Shown: positions 24,805 to 37,083, numbered from the stretch's first letter. The stretch is DNA of 64,000 bases from Saksenaea vasiformis B4078 (GCA_000697055.1 JNDT01002363.1:1-64000), one strand, 5' to 3'. Made by a program: numbers and translations. The notes: generated by a model not told the origin, from the letters alone.

Positions 24805-25971
24805 ATGTCAATGCAAATAACCTTTCTTGGCACTGGCAGTGCTCAGCCCAGCGCGACCCGCAATCATCAAGCCATTGCCCTCCGCCTGGGCAGTGACATT
24901 TGGATGTTCGACTGCGGCGAAGCGACTCAGCATCAGTTGCAGAAAAGCTCATTAAAAATGGGTCGCATCGCAAAGGTCTTTATTACTCATATGCATGGGG
25001 ATCATTGTTTCGGGCTGGCTCCTTTACTTTGCACCATGACAGACAACCTGAATGCGGGCAAACCAATGGCCGAAAAACCTCCTATCGACGTCTATGGTCC
25101 GAGCTCACTCCGTCGTTGGCTTCGGATCACGCTGCAATCCACACGATCGCGGCTGGGGAGACCCTATCGCGTGCACGAGTTTTTATTCGAGGGAGATAAG
25201 GAAGATCTGGGAGAAGATCTGCACCCTGACGAAGTAATGGGTGAAAATTTGCGATTACCCGACAACAGCAGCCATTTCACGTTGCAATGCCAACTAGAAA
25301 ATAACAAAAGCGTCGAAACTTACACCGTACAAGTGACCCCGATCAAACATACTGTGTCATCTCTAGGCTACGTTATACAGGAACCGCCTCGACCAGGAAA
25401 AATCGATGTAGATAGTATTCTGCCTTTAATCCAACGTAATGCAGAGGCAATTAAGAAAGAAGGAGGTAAGCCCATGGCCATCCTAAGCAAATTGCAGCGA
25501 AGCAACACACCTGTGCTACTGCCTGATGGGACGGCGCTTCAGCCTCCGGCGCCACGCCCCGGGCGGCAAGTCGTCATATTGGGAGATACAAGTGATGCAT
25601 CCTCTATCGTGCCGTTGTGCAATCAGCCTGACTTACTGGTACACGAAGCGACGAATGCTCTGACAAGGCTTGATCGGGAAAATCTTAAAGCCGGGGCCGC
25701 ACCACCGACAATGGAGCAAGTGGAACAACGTGCACTAGAACATGGTCACTCAACACCTCAGATGGCAGCGCGCCTAGCGAAGCAAGTCCAGGCAAAGAAG
25801 TTGATACTGACGCACTTCAGTGGAAGATACAAGGGTGATGAGAGCCAGGAAGCTCTAAGCATCATGGAAGAAATCCGTCAATTGGCGATAGAGAACCTGG
25901 ACAACAGAGCAAATGATGTTTATTGCGCCAGAGACTTCTGGTCTTTCGATATCGAAACTCCTGCCCAATAG
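24805..25971 (+). CDS. Ribonuclease Z, short (ELAC1-like) form, tRNA 3'-end processing
   Basis: Single-exon gene of 388 residues. It is a metallo-beta-lactamase-fold endonuclease that removes 3' trailers from pre-tRNA. Visible marks are FLGTGSAQPS near residue 7, the zinc motif THMHGDHCFG (HxHxDH at 62-67), a second Asp/His set in GDTSDAS (about 259) and HEATN, the HGHSTP block (about 313), and LTHFSGRY (about 335). The length fits the short RNase Z class (300-390 residues) rather than the 800-residue long form, so there is no duplicated N-terminal half. No mitochondrial leader is evident. Start: first ATG, one residue before the usual M-x-I/L-x-FLGTG opening (an in-frame Met follows two codons later). 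Confidence 0.92.
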   Translation: MSMQITFLGTGSAQPSATRNHQAIALRLGSDIWMFDCGEATQHQLQKSSLKMGRIAKVFITHMHGDHCFGLAPLLCTMTDNLNAGKPMAEKPPIDVYGPSSLRRWLRITLQSTRSRLGRPYRVHEFLFEGDKEDLGEDLHPDEVMGENLRLPDNSSHFTLQCQLENNKSVETYTVQVTPIKHTVSSLGYVIQEPPRPGKIDVDSILPLIQRNAEAIKKEGGKPMAILSKLQRSNTPVLLPDGTALQPPAPRPGRQVVILGDTSDASSIVPLCNQPDLLVHEATNALTRLDRENLKAGAAPPTMEQVEQRALEHGHSTPQMAARLAKQVQAKKLILTHFSGRYKGDESQEALSIMEEIRQLAIENLDNRANDVYCARDFWSFDIETPAQ

Positions 25972-26260
25972 AATTCGCGGTCATCGTTGCTTCTATTTTC
26001 TGCCTCGGATCACCCCAATCAATTCCAACGCATACAAGCATCCTCGTAACATGGTATGATATTGTTGCTACATGTTTTTTTTATTTGCCATGTCCATTAG
26101 CTGCACTCGATGCCTGGAATTCAATTTGTAAACTAAATTGACACATATATATATATCAACGACCTTGCATAGCACAAGATGAAACAATGAACGATTTTTT
26201 TGGTTACTTTTTTTCTTCTTCTTTGTTTGTCGCCAACATATGCTACCATACTCTCTCTTC

Positions 26261-28316
26261 TCACAATCCGCAATCCCGAGCGAGATGACCAGGCTGAAAC
26301 ACGATAACGTTATAGTCAGTTGCCGTATTGCATGGTAGTCTGCTTTACCTGGGAACATTTAAAACATATTGGACCAGCACCCGAATCATGTCTTCCGAAG
26401 CCGTATCCTTTGCCTCTTTGAAAGGGTTTATAATCACCTGGTTGTCCAAAAGAACGGCTATGGCTCGCCTGGTACTGATGATGATAATGTGGAGCAGCAG
26501 GAAGAGGATGACCTCCCGATATCCCGTGAGGCTCCCTATGATAAGCAGGCGGTGGCGGTGAATGGCGACTGTACTGTCGTCGGTTGGGCGACCGAGATCT
26601 CGACCGCTTCATATATGGAGGAGACTCTGAGCGGGAACGTGAGCGTGATCGCGAGTAACTAGGCGAACGACTACGTGAATAGCTTGGGCTACTACAATTT
26701 CCAGTAAGATCTACGGAGCGGGTTTTCGCAACACGGGTCTACCTATCGTATCGCTTGCTTCGTCTGCCGTAGCGCCGCTGAGGACTTCTTCCCCGACTTC
26801 TGCTTCGACTTCTGCTTCGTCTGTACCTATCCCTGCTAGGGCTCCTGCTATAGGTCTCTTCACGATGCCGATGCTCAGATCCTTTTCCACGTTTCGCTGA
26901 TCGGACTTTCTGTCGTTCTTCTTGTAGCTTTGATTGGAATGATTCGAGGTATCCCGGCTCCCAACCATTTCGATCTACTTTTGAATCCGTATTTTCTTCA
27001 AAACTAGTCGAGTCAGTCAAGTTTAACCCAGAATAAAAATCTTCGACAGCATCTAACAACTCTTTCGAAGGAACAGGTCGCTGTTGTGGGATCTTAATCG
27101 ATCCTGGATCAATGGGTGTGTACGGTGGAGCATCCAGCTAGATTCCTAGTTAGTTTTCGCCATGGGTATTCCCTAGAGGTACCTTGATAGCAGATACTAT
27201 GAGACCGGCAGGTAATTCGAAGTACCGTTTCTCTGCTGGTGATGGCGCTGCTGCTGGTACTGGCGACGGTACCGGCGGTGCTGGTGCTGATGCTTGTGGT
27301 GGTGGCCGAACTACTGGAGCAGGAATTGGTGGGGCGCCAACTCGCGGGGCTGCGATGGGGTTAAGCGGCCGTTGCATCACCGGGGGCGCACCGCCAGGAT
27401 AGACCGGAGGAAATGCTATCGGTGGTGGTGGCGTCGTAAGAGGTTGTTGTTGTTGTGGCATGAAAGATGGTGGTGGGGGAACCACCACATGTTCACGCAT
27501 GTGGTTGATCACGCCAGGTTCGAAGAAGTGTTTGTCACCCCATATCGTTATGACCTTCAGGGGGCGCATTCAGCGTTGGAATGTCAGATATGCGTGTATC
27601 CAGAGCATAGATCGTTGTCTGATATCGCGGTACAATGTAAGCTCTGGCATTACCTTCATCACTTTTGCTCTCATCTCCTCGTTTGATCCAGCGCTCTGGT
27701 AAGCTAACCGTAGCAGAGGCACCAGCCGCATTCGTATAATTTCTTTCATCCAAGGAATTTGTCGGCGTGTGCTAAATAACATGTACAAAAAAAATGAGAT
27801 ACAGCAGCCTCTTTTAATGCAATAAACGTTACCTATGAAATAGAATATCGTTGATGAGGTAGATCAAATGTAGCCGTTCTTCGAATGTTGATTTGGATTG
27901 GGATAGAGCAAGTAAAAAATCAGCCAACGCTTCCACATGAGGTGGCTGACGACAATGCTCAAATATCCATGTCTTCCCGGACTTTTGGCATCTTGTACAT
28001 TAACATTGCAGACTATATCTAATCAACCTCTACCTCGATGTTTGCTCTAGAGCATTCCCTCATAATAAGTTGTAAAAGTACGCGAAAATCTTCCAAAACT
28101 TTTGGATCTTCATGTCCATACTGCATTAGCGCTTCGCGCAGGGCTTCGTATCGCTTAGAAAGCATGGTCGGATCGTATTCGGGTACGGAATATGGAGGCC
28201 GACCCATGTAAGCTGCTGGAGGCCGTTGAAATCCTGATAAATGACGACAACATTGAATACATCATGTTCAGATTATCTCGTCTCTCGCGTGTCGCTTTAC
28301 CATGGTATGGTTCCAT
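26261..28316 (-). CDS. CHERP: CHERP-like splicing factor: CID domain, Pro-rich, RS-rich, C-terminal zinc knuckle
   Basis: Eight exons, 541 residues: 28316-28301, 28233-28034, 27981-27833, 27771-27654, 27554-27183, 27137-26743, 26691-26349, 26293-26261. The CID (CTD-interacting) domain covers about residues 45-180: GKTWIFEHCRQPP, LHLIYLINDILFHS, IWGDKHFFEPGVI. A Pro-rich segment follows, then ELPAGLIVSAIKLDAPPY and LLDAVEDFYSGL, which match the CHERP signature, and RNGWEPGYLESF before an RS-rich tail. CHERP is a U2 snRNP-associated alternative-splicing regulator in animals. Two differences: no SURP domain is visible at the N-terminus, and in place of a G-patch the protein ends in a CCHC knuckle (CFKCSQPGHLARDC) completed by the last 33-nt exon. 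The 16-nt first exon is inferred from frame and splice sites. Confidence 0.82.
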
Positions 28317-28459
28317 AACGGGGAAGAAAACCAATATTTGCGACAAGAAAGCTTTCACCTCGACTGAAATACGTTTAAATCTCCGTCTAGTGGCTTGCCA
28401 GACTGGCAATGGATGTAGTACCATACGCAAGTGTTCGCTATTACTCAAATCCTTCTATT

Positions 28460-28650
28460 GCTTATTGAATTATTTTCTTACACATCTCTAAATAAATCTT
28501 GCGTCTCTAAATGGCCTAGTTTGTGCTAAATAGAAGTCGTCAGAAGATCAATCAATTACATGAACTTGACGTCTCCAGTGGATGCAAAATTTGTGCTAGC
28601 ACGATAAAAAGTAACTCGTGGTTAATAAATGGAATACTTTACAAAGAGAG
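28460..28650 (+). repeat. Dispersed repeat family, truncated copy d
   Basis: Matches 39070-39260 in the same orientation with drift: CTCTAAATAAA, then CTTGCGTCTCT, then AACTTG.CGTCTCCAG and GGTTAATAAATGG. Only the distal end of the family is present. It lies just upstream of the CHERP-like gene start and may supply part of its 5' region. Confidence 0.5.
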
Positions 28651-28996
28651 AGTACATCTGGAAGCAACGCCAAATAATTTAAACTGCTAACATTGGTAGT
28701 TCGTTTCAACTTTTCAAGCGACAGCAGACCTTCGCACTGACTAGCTTCTCTGCGTCGCTGTATGAATTTGGGTCGTGGGCTCTGCAAAGCCAAGCGAACG
28801 AATGGAGACTCCTTGTGATACACCATCCAATCTGACCATTTTGGTTATTTTGGCTATTGCAGACAGTTAACGCTTTCCTCCCAATCAAATGGTCGAAATC
28901 GCAGTTGACGCGAACGCACGTGATGTAAAAAAAGGCCATGTAAATGATGAGCGGGTTCGCTCCAAGCTTGTTTAATAGTCTCATCTCTTTCGAATC

Positions 28997-29542
28997 ATGA
29001 GCGAATGTGGAGTTGGGACTTCTAGACAAGCTACTTCTTCGAATGGCGATTCAAATTCATACCCAACATGGTTCACATGGCTAGACATATCCCTTGTCGT
29101 ACCCAATGAAGTATCCACAGCGCGTGACCAACTTGCGAACGAGCGCAACTGGCTAACTTGGTTTCGGCTGTCATGCACACTCATCGTCTTAGGTAAGGTC
29201 ACAGCAGAGTACAGCGAAAAGTCTACACTGAGCTACTTGTTTTGACGAGTAGGCTTCACCATTCTGCTTCGGTTTCGTCTTCCCTCTAGGGATGACGGTA
29301 ACAATAACGACGACCACATGGATTGGGACCAAGCACGAGCCCCTATCGGCTACACTTTTATTGCCGTCGGTCTGTCTTCTTTCTTCGTTGGTCTGGGTAA
29401 ATATTTCAAAACGCAGAGACTCTTGATAAAGAAGCGCAACTTCATCCATGCTGGCTGGGGCAGCTTTACAATGGCTGGGATAGTCTTTGTAGTTGTCTGT
29501 GGCGTAATGATCATTGCTAGCAAAAGTTCGATTTTTACTTAA
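28997..29542 (+). CDS. DUF202-family small membrane protein
   Basis: Two exons (28997-29192, 29253-29542), 161 residues. The DUF202 signature ARDQLANERNWLTWFR opens the first helix (LSCTLIVLGFTILLRF, spanning the intron). A short Asp/Asn-rich loop follows (DDGNNNDDH), then PIGYTFIAVGLSSFFVGLG, a basic loop with YFKTQRLLIKKR, and a third helix GSFTMAGIVFVVVCGVMII. DUF202 is found in bacterial YidH and in the VTC1-type vacuolar chaperones of polyphosphate synthesis. This protein looks closer to the stand-alone YidH-like fungal group than to VTC1, and its function is unknown. A Ser/Gly-rich N-terminus of about 40 residues precedes the domain. Confidence 0.8.
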
Positions 29543-30895
29543 TACCCTTGTTTATTATTGTATAAATACATATATTAAAGAATGAACTGAGAAGGTAGAC
29601 CGCCAATGCATGTTACTGTCTGATTATTATGTAGACTGCACAGTGAGCCAGGCCAATAAACAGAGCAGCATGTAGACTCCAGTGGGGACCGTCTAGTCCC
29701 TACAAGAAACCATAACCTGACCTTCTATAAACTTTCTATTGATGTCAGAGCAAATTGTGAGATGATTGACAGCATCATAAAAGAGCTTGGTGTTTTTCTG
29801 TTTAGGCGGTAGTGCGGCTTCGTAGGCCCGACGAACCCGAAAAAAGGATAACTGTATCCAAAAATACCCACGGCAGAACGGGACCTGGGCAAAAGTCATT
29901 AAATAGCGTACGAATATCAGACAATACTTGTATGCCTTATTGTTGATCTTATATACCATTGAGAAAATCACCTGTCAGTATCTGACTATCTTCACAGTAC
30001 CGATGATACCGACGACATCGATGAAAAAATATCTAATCTAAGTGAGAATTCATGCTATCGAAGACATGTAGTTACTGCTATTATTCAATCGTACTTTTGT
30101 ATTATTTTCCCAAGCCAATACGAGACAGAAGTGATAAAATAGAACGTGTGCTCTGCTATAACTTTATATTCGAGCATTATAGCGATTTATATTGACGAGT
30201 ACATCGCCGATGGCACCGGTAAAATCAATAGTTACGTAGTAAAAGCAAGAACAAAGAGTAACTCATGGATGATCACGGCTTTGTTTTATAATCCATGATT
30301 TTCAAGCTGGGCCCTCCGCCATAGCTCTTAAGGCGTCCTTCCTTTTGCTCTTGGATCCAACATGATCTCCAGTTCATCCGTCCATTTCTGCTTTGAACAA
30401 TTAAATAAGCTCTGTAGCAGCTTTCTGTTCACCGTTTGTGGCTGCGTTAGGAGTTTGAGCTTTTGCTGTGATTTCCGGTGGCTCTTCCATGAGCATGATG
30501 GATCCACCAGTATCGTTGTTGCACCAAGGTTCTCAAAGTGTTACATCGCCTGCAGATCTAATGTTGAAGTGAGTAGAATGTGACAACATTTATCTACTTC
30601 AGTGAACAAAAGATACACAGGACAGTTAGGAACAGGCCACATAGTCTACATGAACAACAGGAGAACATCAATAGCCTTGTAAATGTGGACAATTGGCATC
30701 GTTACGGGGATGTTGTCAGGAATAGAGCCAAAGAAATACTGTGTTTGGAACAAGCGTTTGCGTCAGCTATATGCTCTTTTACGCTCAACCCGAATTGCCT
30801 TTAGCGCTGGAAAGTGACATGTCTTGATGCTGAGCAGTGGTTTATTTCGCGTTAATCCAAGGAATAGTTGGCATCTGGATGACCCATTTTTGCAT
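29543..30895. other. Intergenic, no gene recognised
   Basis: Short unconvincing frames only. No splice-supported model and no RNA gene seen. Confidence 0.45.
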
Positions 30896-31690
30896 TAAAG
30901 TGCTTCAGTGATGGGTTTTTCGGCATCTTTTGCGGAAAGCAGTAAAAATGTCTCAAGATCAGGAAAATGTCCCGTTGAAACAAGAAATCATCTTTGCTTT
31001 GAGGCGCTTCAGTGATGGATTGCCAGTATCCCATCGGAAAGCAGTAAAAACGTCTCATAATAGGGACATGTTCCACCTAAAATAAGCCGTACTTAAAAGG
31101 GACGCATGAAATTCCTTTTTTTTCTTTGGCTCTGTTCATTTTAGATCTCCGGTATGTACTTTTAATGGAATACCCATCCAGGATCACTCATGTCTTTTGA
31201 GGCATTGTTTAGCCTGTATGACCTTTATCCCGAACCGTCTCAGCTGTGGTGGCGCCTTTACCCATCACTTAAGTAAGTAAAATAAATGTTCTCGCGCTCA
31301 GCATCACTCATCTCGTACAATGGATCGCTGGACGTTGTATCGCTTCAAGTCCTCTGCAGTGCCTTTCAATTGGTCATTTTCAGTGCCAATCCCCTCCTCT
31401 TCTCCACTCCCACTCATCACGGTGTGGGATGCAGCCCCCATGGAATCATGGGAATACCTTTCGGGGGTAAGTAAAATGACATCCAAGTATTATTCCATTT
31501 ACTAACCATGAACAGATTTTTATGCTGTCTATATGAATTTCGCGTCCATCGAGGGGCCGCGTTGGTGTAAGTAGTGTATGAATTTGTTGCCAACTTATGT
31601 ATTAACGAACGCATACTTGATTTCTTTTTTAGCGTAACAGTGGCTCGTCATGGACGCAAAATTTATATAGATTAAATAAAAACTTGTACA
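30896..31690 (+). repeat. Dispersed repeat family, copy c, with a ~103-bp tandem duplication in front
   Basis: The part from about 31080 shares with copies a and b the pyrimidine tract plus TCTTTGGCTCTGTTC, the CCAGGATCACTCATG block, CGAACCGTCTCAGCTGTGGT, and CGTTGTATCGCTTCAAGTCC. From 31490 it holds the inverse of the end seen at 39230-39290 (CCATTTACTAACCATGAAC). In front, GCTTCAGTGATGG and GGAAAGCAGTAAAAA...GTCTCA each occur twice, about 103 bp apart (30900s and 31000s). A degraded frame is traceable at 31320-31470 (a TLYRFKSSA block also seen as TLHRFKSST in copy b), so the family may once have been coding. Confidence 0.5.
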
Positions 31691-32772
31691 ATAAACAGTA
31701 GGTTTGCTCATGACAACTCTATATAGCACAGTTACATTACCGCGCCACGATCAATTAGGCTTTAGCAATGCTACTTTTGCTGTTATACCACAACCTTCCT
31801 GGGGAAAAAAGAAAAGTGTAACGTGCAAATCACGAGTGAGGAGCTCTACATTTCAACCATTATCCTTTCTCGGAAAGCGTCAAACAGATATCTATTCAAT
31901 ATGCAGATGACAGTAGATTAATTGCCTTTTTTCCTTAGCATTTGGATCGCCCTAACGTTGACTGCACAAGTCCCACTATCGTGGTTACAAGGATATTTCT
32001 GTTTCCTGCAGTCCATGAATATGCGATGGAAGTCAGCTATCTCTCGATGTATCGGCTGACAGTATATGTTTTGCGATCTACAGGTTCCGTCAGATGGTTC
32101 TAACTAATCGATGTTTCATTTAATCTTGCATCGCAGAAAGAAACAGTATCCATACCAGATGTTTCTTAGCTACCAAATACGTGTAGCACTTATTGCTTCA
32201 TTGAACATTTGCTCCTTAGGTGCTGGCTACATGGATTGCACCGATTGTCCTTGATTTGTTTTACTTCTTTTTGGTAACTTAGGTATCCACCAAAGCCGTA
32301 GACTACCATGGTGAATATCTTTGGGATGTGTGATTAGGTGATATGGTTCTTCAGAAAACAGAACGTGAACCAAGTTTAACGAGTAGGCCTCTTATAACAT
32401 CCTTTTTCTTAGGAGCCATACCATATTCCCGGCTGTTATAACATTGGTCCTACTGCAGAACTTGTCATAGTAAGTAGATATAGTAGCTCCATCGATAGCT
32501 GTCTTGAAGGATATTTATTACGGTTTTGAAGTTGACATATTACATTCGATAAATAATGCATTTTCCCTGCTAGGAATTGGCATCTAAGCTGCCTCTTTGC
32601 TCGGTATGGCATCCATATGCAGTAAGAAAAAGTCCGACTTTTTTCCCTTCTGACTTACTGACGTCATGGGTGCTTACGTGGGGTGCGCTCTGCAAATCCT
32701 CATTCGCGAACGATTACGCGTTTAGCGGAAAGAGTGAAGGCACAGATTTCAGCTCCACTCCACATTATCACA
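31691..32772. other. Intergenic, no gene recognised
   Basis: AT-rich region upstream of the proteasome gene. The last 150 bp should hold its promoter. No recognisable coding or RNA feature. Confidence 0.45.
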
Positions 32773-33691
32773 ATGAGTCTGAAAAAAGGAGAAGTCAATC
32801 TTGGTGTATGGTTTCTCTACCATGACTTTGGAAAACCAAGCTAAAATTATGTTTTTCACTCAACTAGACATCGATTATGGCCGTCGCATTTAAAGATGGT
32901 GTCATTATTGGCGCCGACTCACGCACGACGACGGGTGCTTACATTGCGAATCGAGTAACGGACAAGTTAACAAAGGTTCACGATCGTATCTACTGCTGTC
33001 GATCGGGATCAGCAGCTGATACCCAGGCGGTAGCCGACATTGTACACTATTACTTGCAAATGTATAGGTGGGTAGATGAGACATGTAGTACTTGGTTTAT
33101 TCTCACACAGTAGTTGGCTGTAGTATGCAGGAAAATGAAGCACCATCTGTGCGTACAGCTTCCGCACTATTTCAAGAACTTTGCTACCAAAACAAGGATA
33201 ATTTGATGGCGGGCATCATCGTCGCTGGCTGGGATAAAGAGAACGGACCTTCCGTATACAACATTCCGCTTGGTGGATCTTTACATCGACAACCGTTTGC
33301 TATTGGAGGTATGTGAGAGCAATGGGGAGGGTATCATGACGAGAGCTGAACAAACATCTTCCAGGTTCCGGATCAACCTACATCTACGGCTATTGTGATT
33401 CAAAATACAGAGATGATTTCACCCGCGAAGAATGCATTGACTTTGTAAAGAACTGTGAGTTTGCGACGTGATGATTGATTATTTTCTGACTCTTCAATTC
33501 GCATAAAAGCACTGGCATTGGCAATGTCGCGAGATGGTTCCTCTGGTGGTGTGATACGTATGGCAGTCATCACACGTGACGGTGTAGAGCGTCTGTTTGT
33601 TCCTGGTAACGAGTTGCCACGTAAGTAATTCGGAAAAAGTTGTGGGGAAAACGTGATACTTAATATCAATGCAGGTCATTGGGAAGGATAA
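32773..33691 (+). CDS. PRE3: 20S proteasome subunit beta1 (caspase-like active site)
   Basis: Six exons, 211 residues: 32773-32805, 32868-33067, 33124-33308, 33365-33454, 33510-33620, 33675-33691. The 11-residue propeptide [11 protein letters not shown] ends in the Gly that precedes the catalytic Thr1 (codon at 32868, first of exon 2), giving the mature N-terminus [11 protein letters not shown]. Family marks: [20 protein letters not shown], with Lys33 in RVTDKL, then [44 protein letters not shown] and [11 protein letters not shown]. The subunit forms part of the inner beta ring and cleaves after acidic residues. The propeptide is shorter than in yeast Pre3 (19) and human PSMB6 (34). Intron 1 falls exactly at the processing site. 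Confidence 0.95.
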
Positions 33692-34510
33692 TTTTGTCGA
33701 ATAGTCGATATATTTGCTTCACAAATAACAGCATACTTAACTTGTATACATTGGATTGTTGAATGAGAATGTGTTCAATATCGGAACAGATAGAGTGTGG
33801 TTCACATGAATGATTTGAGGAGGAGATCTGCAACCAAACGTTAGGTTATGTTAGTTATATCAGATACGTCTTCTGATGCGGTTGCATTTTTTTTAAGTTT
33901 GACTTGGTACGATTAACAAACAGAAATAGGTTTCATAACAATAAAAGGTTGATTAATGCATGTTATGAATAAGTCTATCACTTTTGTGGTTTTCAGCCAT
34001 ATCTTTGTCATATCAGTACTGTGAACCGTGGAAACTTAAAAGAGTTCTGGGACCCCACGCTATGGTTGAGAGGGACTTCATACGATTGGCTATGAAGTAG
34101 CAGTCAACGTCATGGTAAGTCCGTGTAACCTGGGGCATTACGCATAGAGAAATGATAAAGTTGATGAGGAAACGTAGGAAATAAAGATCTTTTTCTATAT
34201 CGAGTAAGATATACGTGATGAAACATTGTGCTATGTTGGGCTCTGCTACACATGAAACAGGTAGCTGTTCTACAGAGAGAGGGGGAAACAAATGGGGAAT
34301 AATTTATTCTACCGGTATGAATGTGTGTCAGCGAACCGGAAAATTTCCTGCTTATGCGATAACTGACAAAGAATAAAAAGGGGTGCAGAAATCCTTTATT
34401 TACCCAGAGTGATTTTAATTTGACACTGAGCAAATAGGCATTGGCCAATCGGTTGTGAATCGGGAAAATGACAAAGCTTCTTCGTTTCCCGAGAGGAGCA
34501 AGAAAAAAAA
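33692..34510. other. Intergenic region upstream of transketolase
   Basis: No gene recognised. A minus-strand frame spanning 34110-34550 lacks family resemblance and is not supported. Confidence 0.45.
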
Positions 34511-34518
34511 TATAAAAG
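34511..34518 (+). promoter_or_regulatory. TATA box of the transketolase gene
   Basis: TATAAAAG stands 60 bp before the transketolase ATG. A CT-rich tract (about 34548-34568) lies between it and the ATG, a common arrangement at strongly expressed fungal genes. Inferred from sequence and position only. Confidence 0.55.
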
Positions 34519-34577
34519 TCCGGACCGGGACCTGAAAATGTCACCTTCACCTTCTCTTTCTTTCCTAAGTTTCAGCC

Positions 34578-37083
34578 ATGGTCCAGTCCATTCAACAGAA
34601 ATCGATCAATACCGTTCGCGTCTTGGCAGCTGATGTTGTCCGAGGTGCTAACTCTGGTCATCCTGGTGCTCCTATGGGTTGTGCTCCTATGGCTCATGTT
34701 TTGTTCAGCAACCACTTTAACGTGAACCCCAAGAACCCAAAGTTTATCAACCGTGATCGCTTCGTCCTTTCCAATGGCCATGGCTGTGCACTTCAGTACA
34801 TCTATCTCCACTTGTTGGGTTATGATGTTTCTATTGATGACCTCAAGAACTTCCGTCAGCTTCACAGCAAGTAAGTATATTTTTTTCGTGTTTTGATTTT
34901 AGAAGACGCGTTGCACCTTTTTTTGGGGGAAAGAATGAATGAATCTGTTGGGTTATCAATCTCCGGGGAAACTTGATTATCTGATAAATTGGGATTTTAC
35001 TTTTTTAAAGGACACCTGGACATCCTGAATCGACTGATACTCCCGGTATCGAAGTGACCACTGGTCCTCTCGGTCAAGGTATATTCAAAAAGATCGCATC
35101 TATTCGCGTGACTCACGTGTACTTATTTATTTAGGTATCTCCAACGCTGTCGGTTTGGCTGCCGCCCAGGCTCACTTCGCCGCCACCTTCAACCGCCCTA
35201 GTTACGAAATCTTCAACAACTACACCTACGTTATCCTTGGTGATGGCTGTCTCCAAGAAGGCGTTGCCGCCGAAGCAATCTCTTTGGCTGGGTAAGTCTG
35301 ATATACATCTGCGGTATTTGAAACGGAGAAAATATAACTTTTTTTTGCTTTTTTTTTCATCAGTCACTGGAAACTCGGCAAGCTGATTGCCCTTTACGAT
35401 GATAACAACATCACTATCGATGGCAGCACCGAAGTTTCTTTCACTGAGAACACCATCCAACGTTTTGAATCCTACGGATGGCACACTTTGTCTGTTGGTG
35501 ATGGTGATAACGACCTTGAAAGCATTGACAAGGCTATCCAACAAGCCAAGGCTGTCACCGATAAGCCCACTTTGATCAAGATCAAGACCGTTATTGGTAA
35601 ATGATACACATATGAAGCAAAAAGGAAGTTTGTTATTGACACATGATATGTGTGTGATATAGGTTACGGTTCCGTTATGCAAGGTCAAGAGAAGGTTCAC
35701 GGTTCTCCTCTTGCTGGTATGGCGGGATTTTCCTAGGAAAATCTTGGAAAAGACAAATATTTATTTACTTTATGTTATAGTTGACGACATTAAGCAACTT
35801 AAGGAGAAGTTCGGTTTCAACCCTGAAGAAAAGTATGTCGTTTCGGATGATGTAAGTAAACCAAAAAAAAAAAAAAAGAAGAAGGCAGCGAGTGGATAGC
35901 GTTCTGACCTTTCCAAATAAAGGTCCGTGAATACTGGAATGAGATCGCTCAGCGTGGTGTCAACTACGAGAGCGCCTGGAACGCTTTGTTTGAAAAGTAC
36001 AAGGCCGAATACCCCGCTGAGGCCGCTGAGATCACCCGTCGCTTTGCTGGTGAATTGCCCCAGGGCTGGGAAAGCGCTTTGCCCCGTTTCACTCCCAACG
36101 ACGCTCCTGTCGCTACCCGTAAGTTGTCCGAGGGTGTGTTGAACGCCTTGGGTGAAAAGTTGCCTGAATTGGTCGGTGGTTCTGCCGATCTCACCGGCTC
36201 CAACTTGACCCGCTGGAAGACCGCTGTTGATTTCCAGCACCCCTCCACCGGCTTGGGTGACTACACTGGTCGCTACTTGCGCTATGGTGTCCGTGAGCAC
36301 GGTATGTTTGCCATTATGAACGGTTTGACCGCGTATGGTGGTATCATTCCATTCGGTGGTACTTTCTTGAACTTCTTGACCTATGGTTGGGGTGCCGCCC
36401 GTTTGTCTGCATTGAGCCACCTTCGTGTGCTTTATGTCATGACCCACGACTCTATTGGTTTGGGTGAGGATGGTCCTACCCATCAACCTATTGAGACTTT
36501 GACACTCACCCGTGCCACTCCCAACATGCTGACCTTCCGCCCCGCTGATGGTAACGAGGTCTCCGGTACCTATCTTGTCGCTTTGGAGAACCCCCACCGT
36601 CCATCTGTCATCGCCCTGTCCCGTCAAAACTTGCCTCACCTTGCCGGTTCTTCCGTTGAAATCGTCCGCAAGGGTGCCTACGTCTTGTCCGACGTCGCTA
36701 ACCCCAAGGTCATCCTTGTCGCCACCGGCTCTGAAGTCTCACTTGCCGTCGAGTCTGCCAAGGCCCTCGTCGAAGAGGGTATCCCCACTCGCGTCGTCTC
36801 GATGCCTTGCTCTGAACTCTTTGACGAGCAGTCTGCTGAATACAAGAAGTCCGTCTTCCCTGCTGGTGTTCCCGTCGTGTCCCTCGAAGCTCTTGGTGTC
36901 TGGGGTTGGGAACGCTATGCCCACGCCCACATTGGCATGAGAAGCTTTGGTGCCTCTGCCCCCATCAAGGACTTGTACAGCCACTTCAAGATCACTGCCG
37001 AGGCAACCATCGAGAAGGCAAAGGCTACCATTGCTCACTTTGAGCGCGTTGGCTATGTCCCCGAGCTTGGCTTGGACCTCTAA
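34578..37083 (+). CDS. TKL1: Transketolase
   Basis: Seven exons, 678 residues: 34578-34870, 35011-35078, 35135-35291, 35364-35596, 35663-35716, 35781-35851, 35923-37083. It is the thiamine-diphosphate enzyme that moves two-carbon units between sugar phosphates in the non-oxidative pentose phosphate pathway. Visible motifs: SGHPGAPMG near residue 27, [27 protein letters not shown], the ThDP motif GDGCLQEG running to NNITIDG, and in the pyrimidine-binding half [30 protein letters not shown] and the C-terminal [12 protein letters not shown]. Length equals the yeast enzyme (680). Third codon positions in exon 7 are strongly biased to C/G in GCC, ATC, AAG and GTC codons, unlike neighbouring genes, which suggests high expression. 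Confidence 0.97.

Noticed and set aside
27294..27702. Gly/Trp-rich plus-strand frames
   Set aside because: Antisense of the Pro-rich segment of the CHERP-like protein.
32773..32870. Suspected extra residue before the proteasome catalytic Thr
   Set aside because: On re-reading, the donor is GGT|GTATGG, which joins Gly directly to Thr1; the splice is ordinary.
34110..34550. 146-codon minus-strand frame upstream of transketolase
   Set aside because: Overlaps the transketolase promoter and TATA box and has no family resemblance.
35131..36639. Long minus-strand frames of 189 and 289 codons
   Set aside because: Shadows of the strongly codon-biased transketolase exons on the plus strand.
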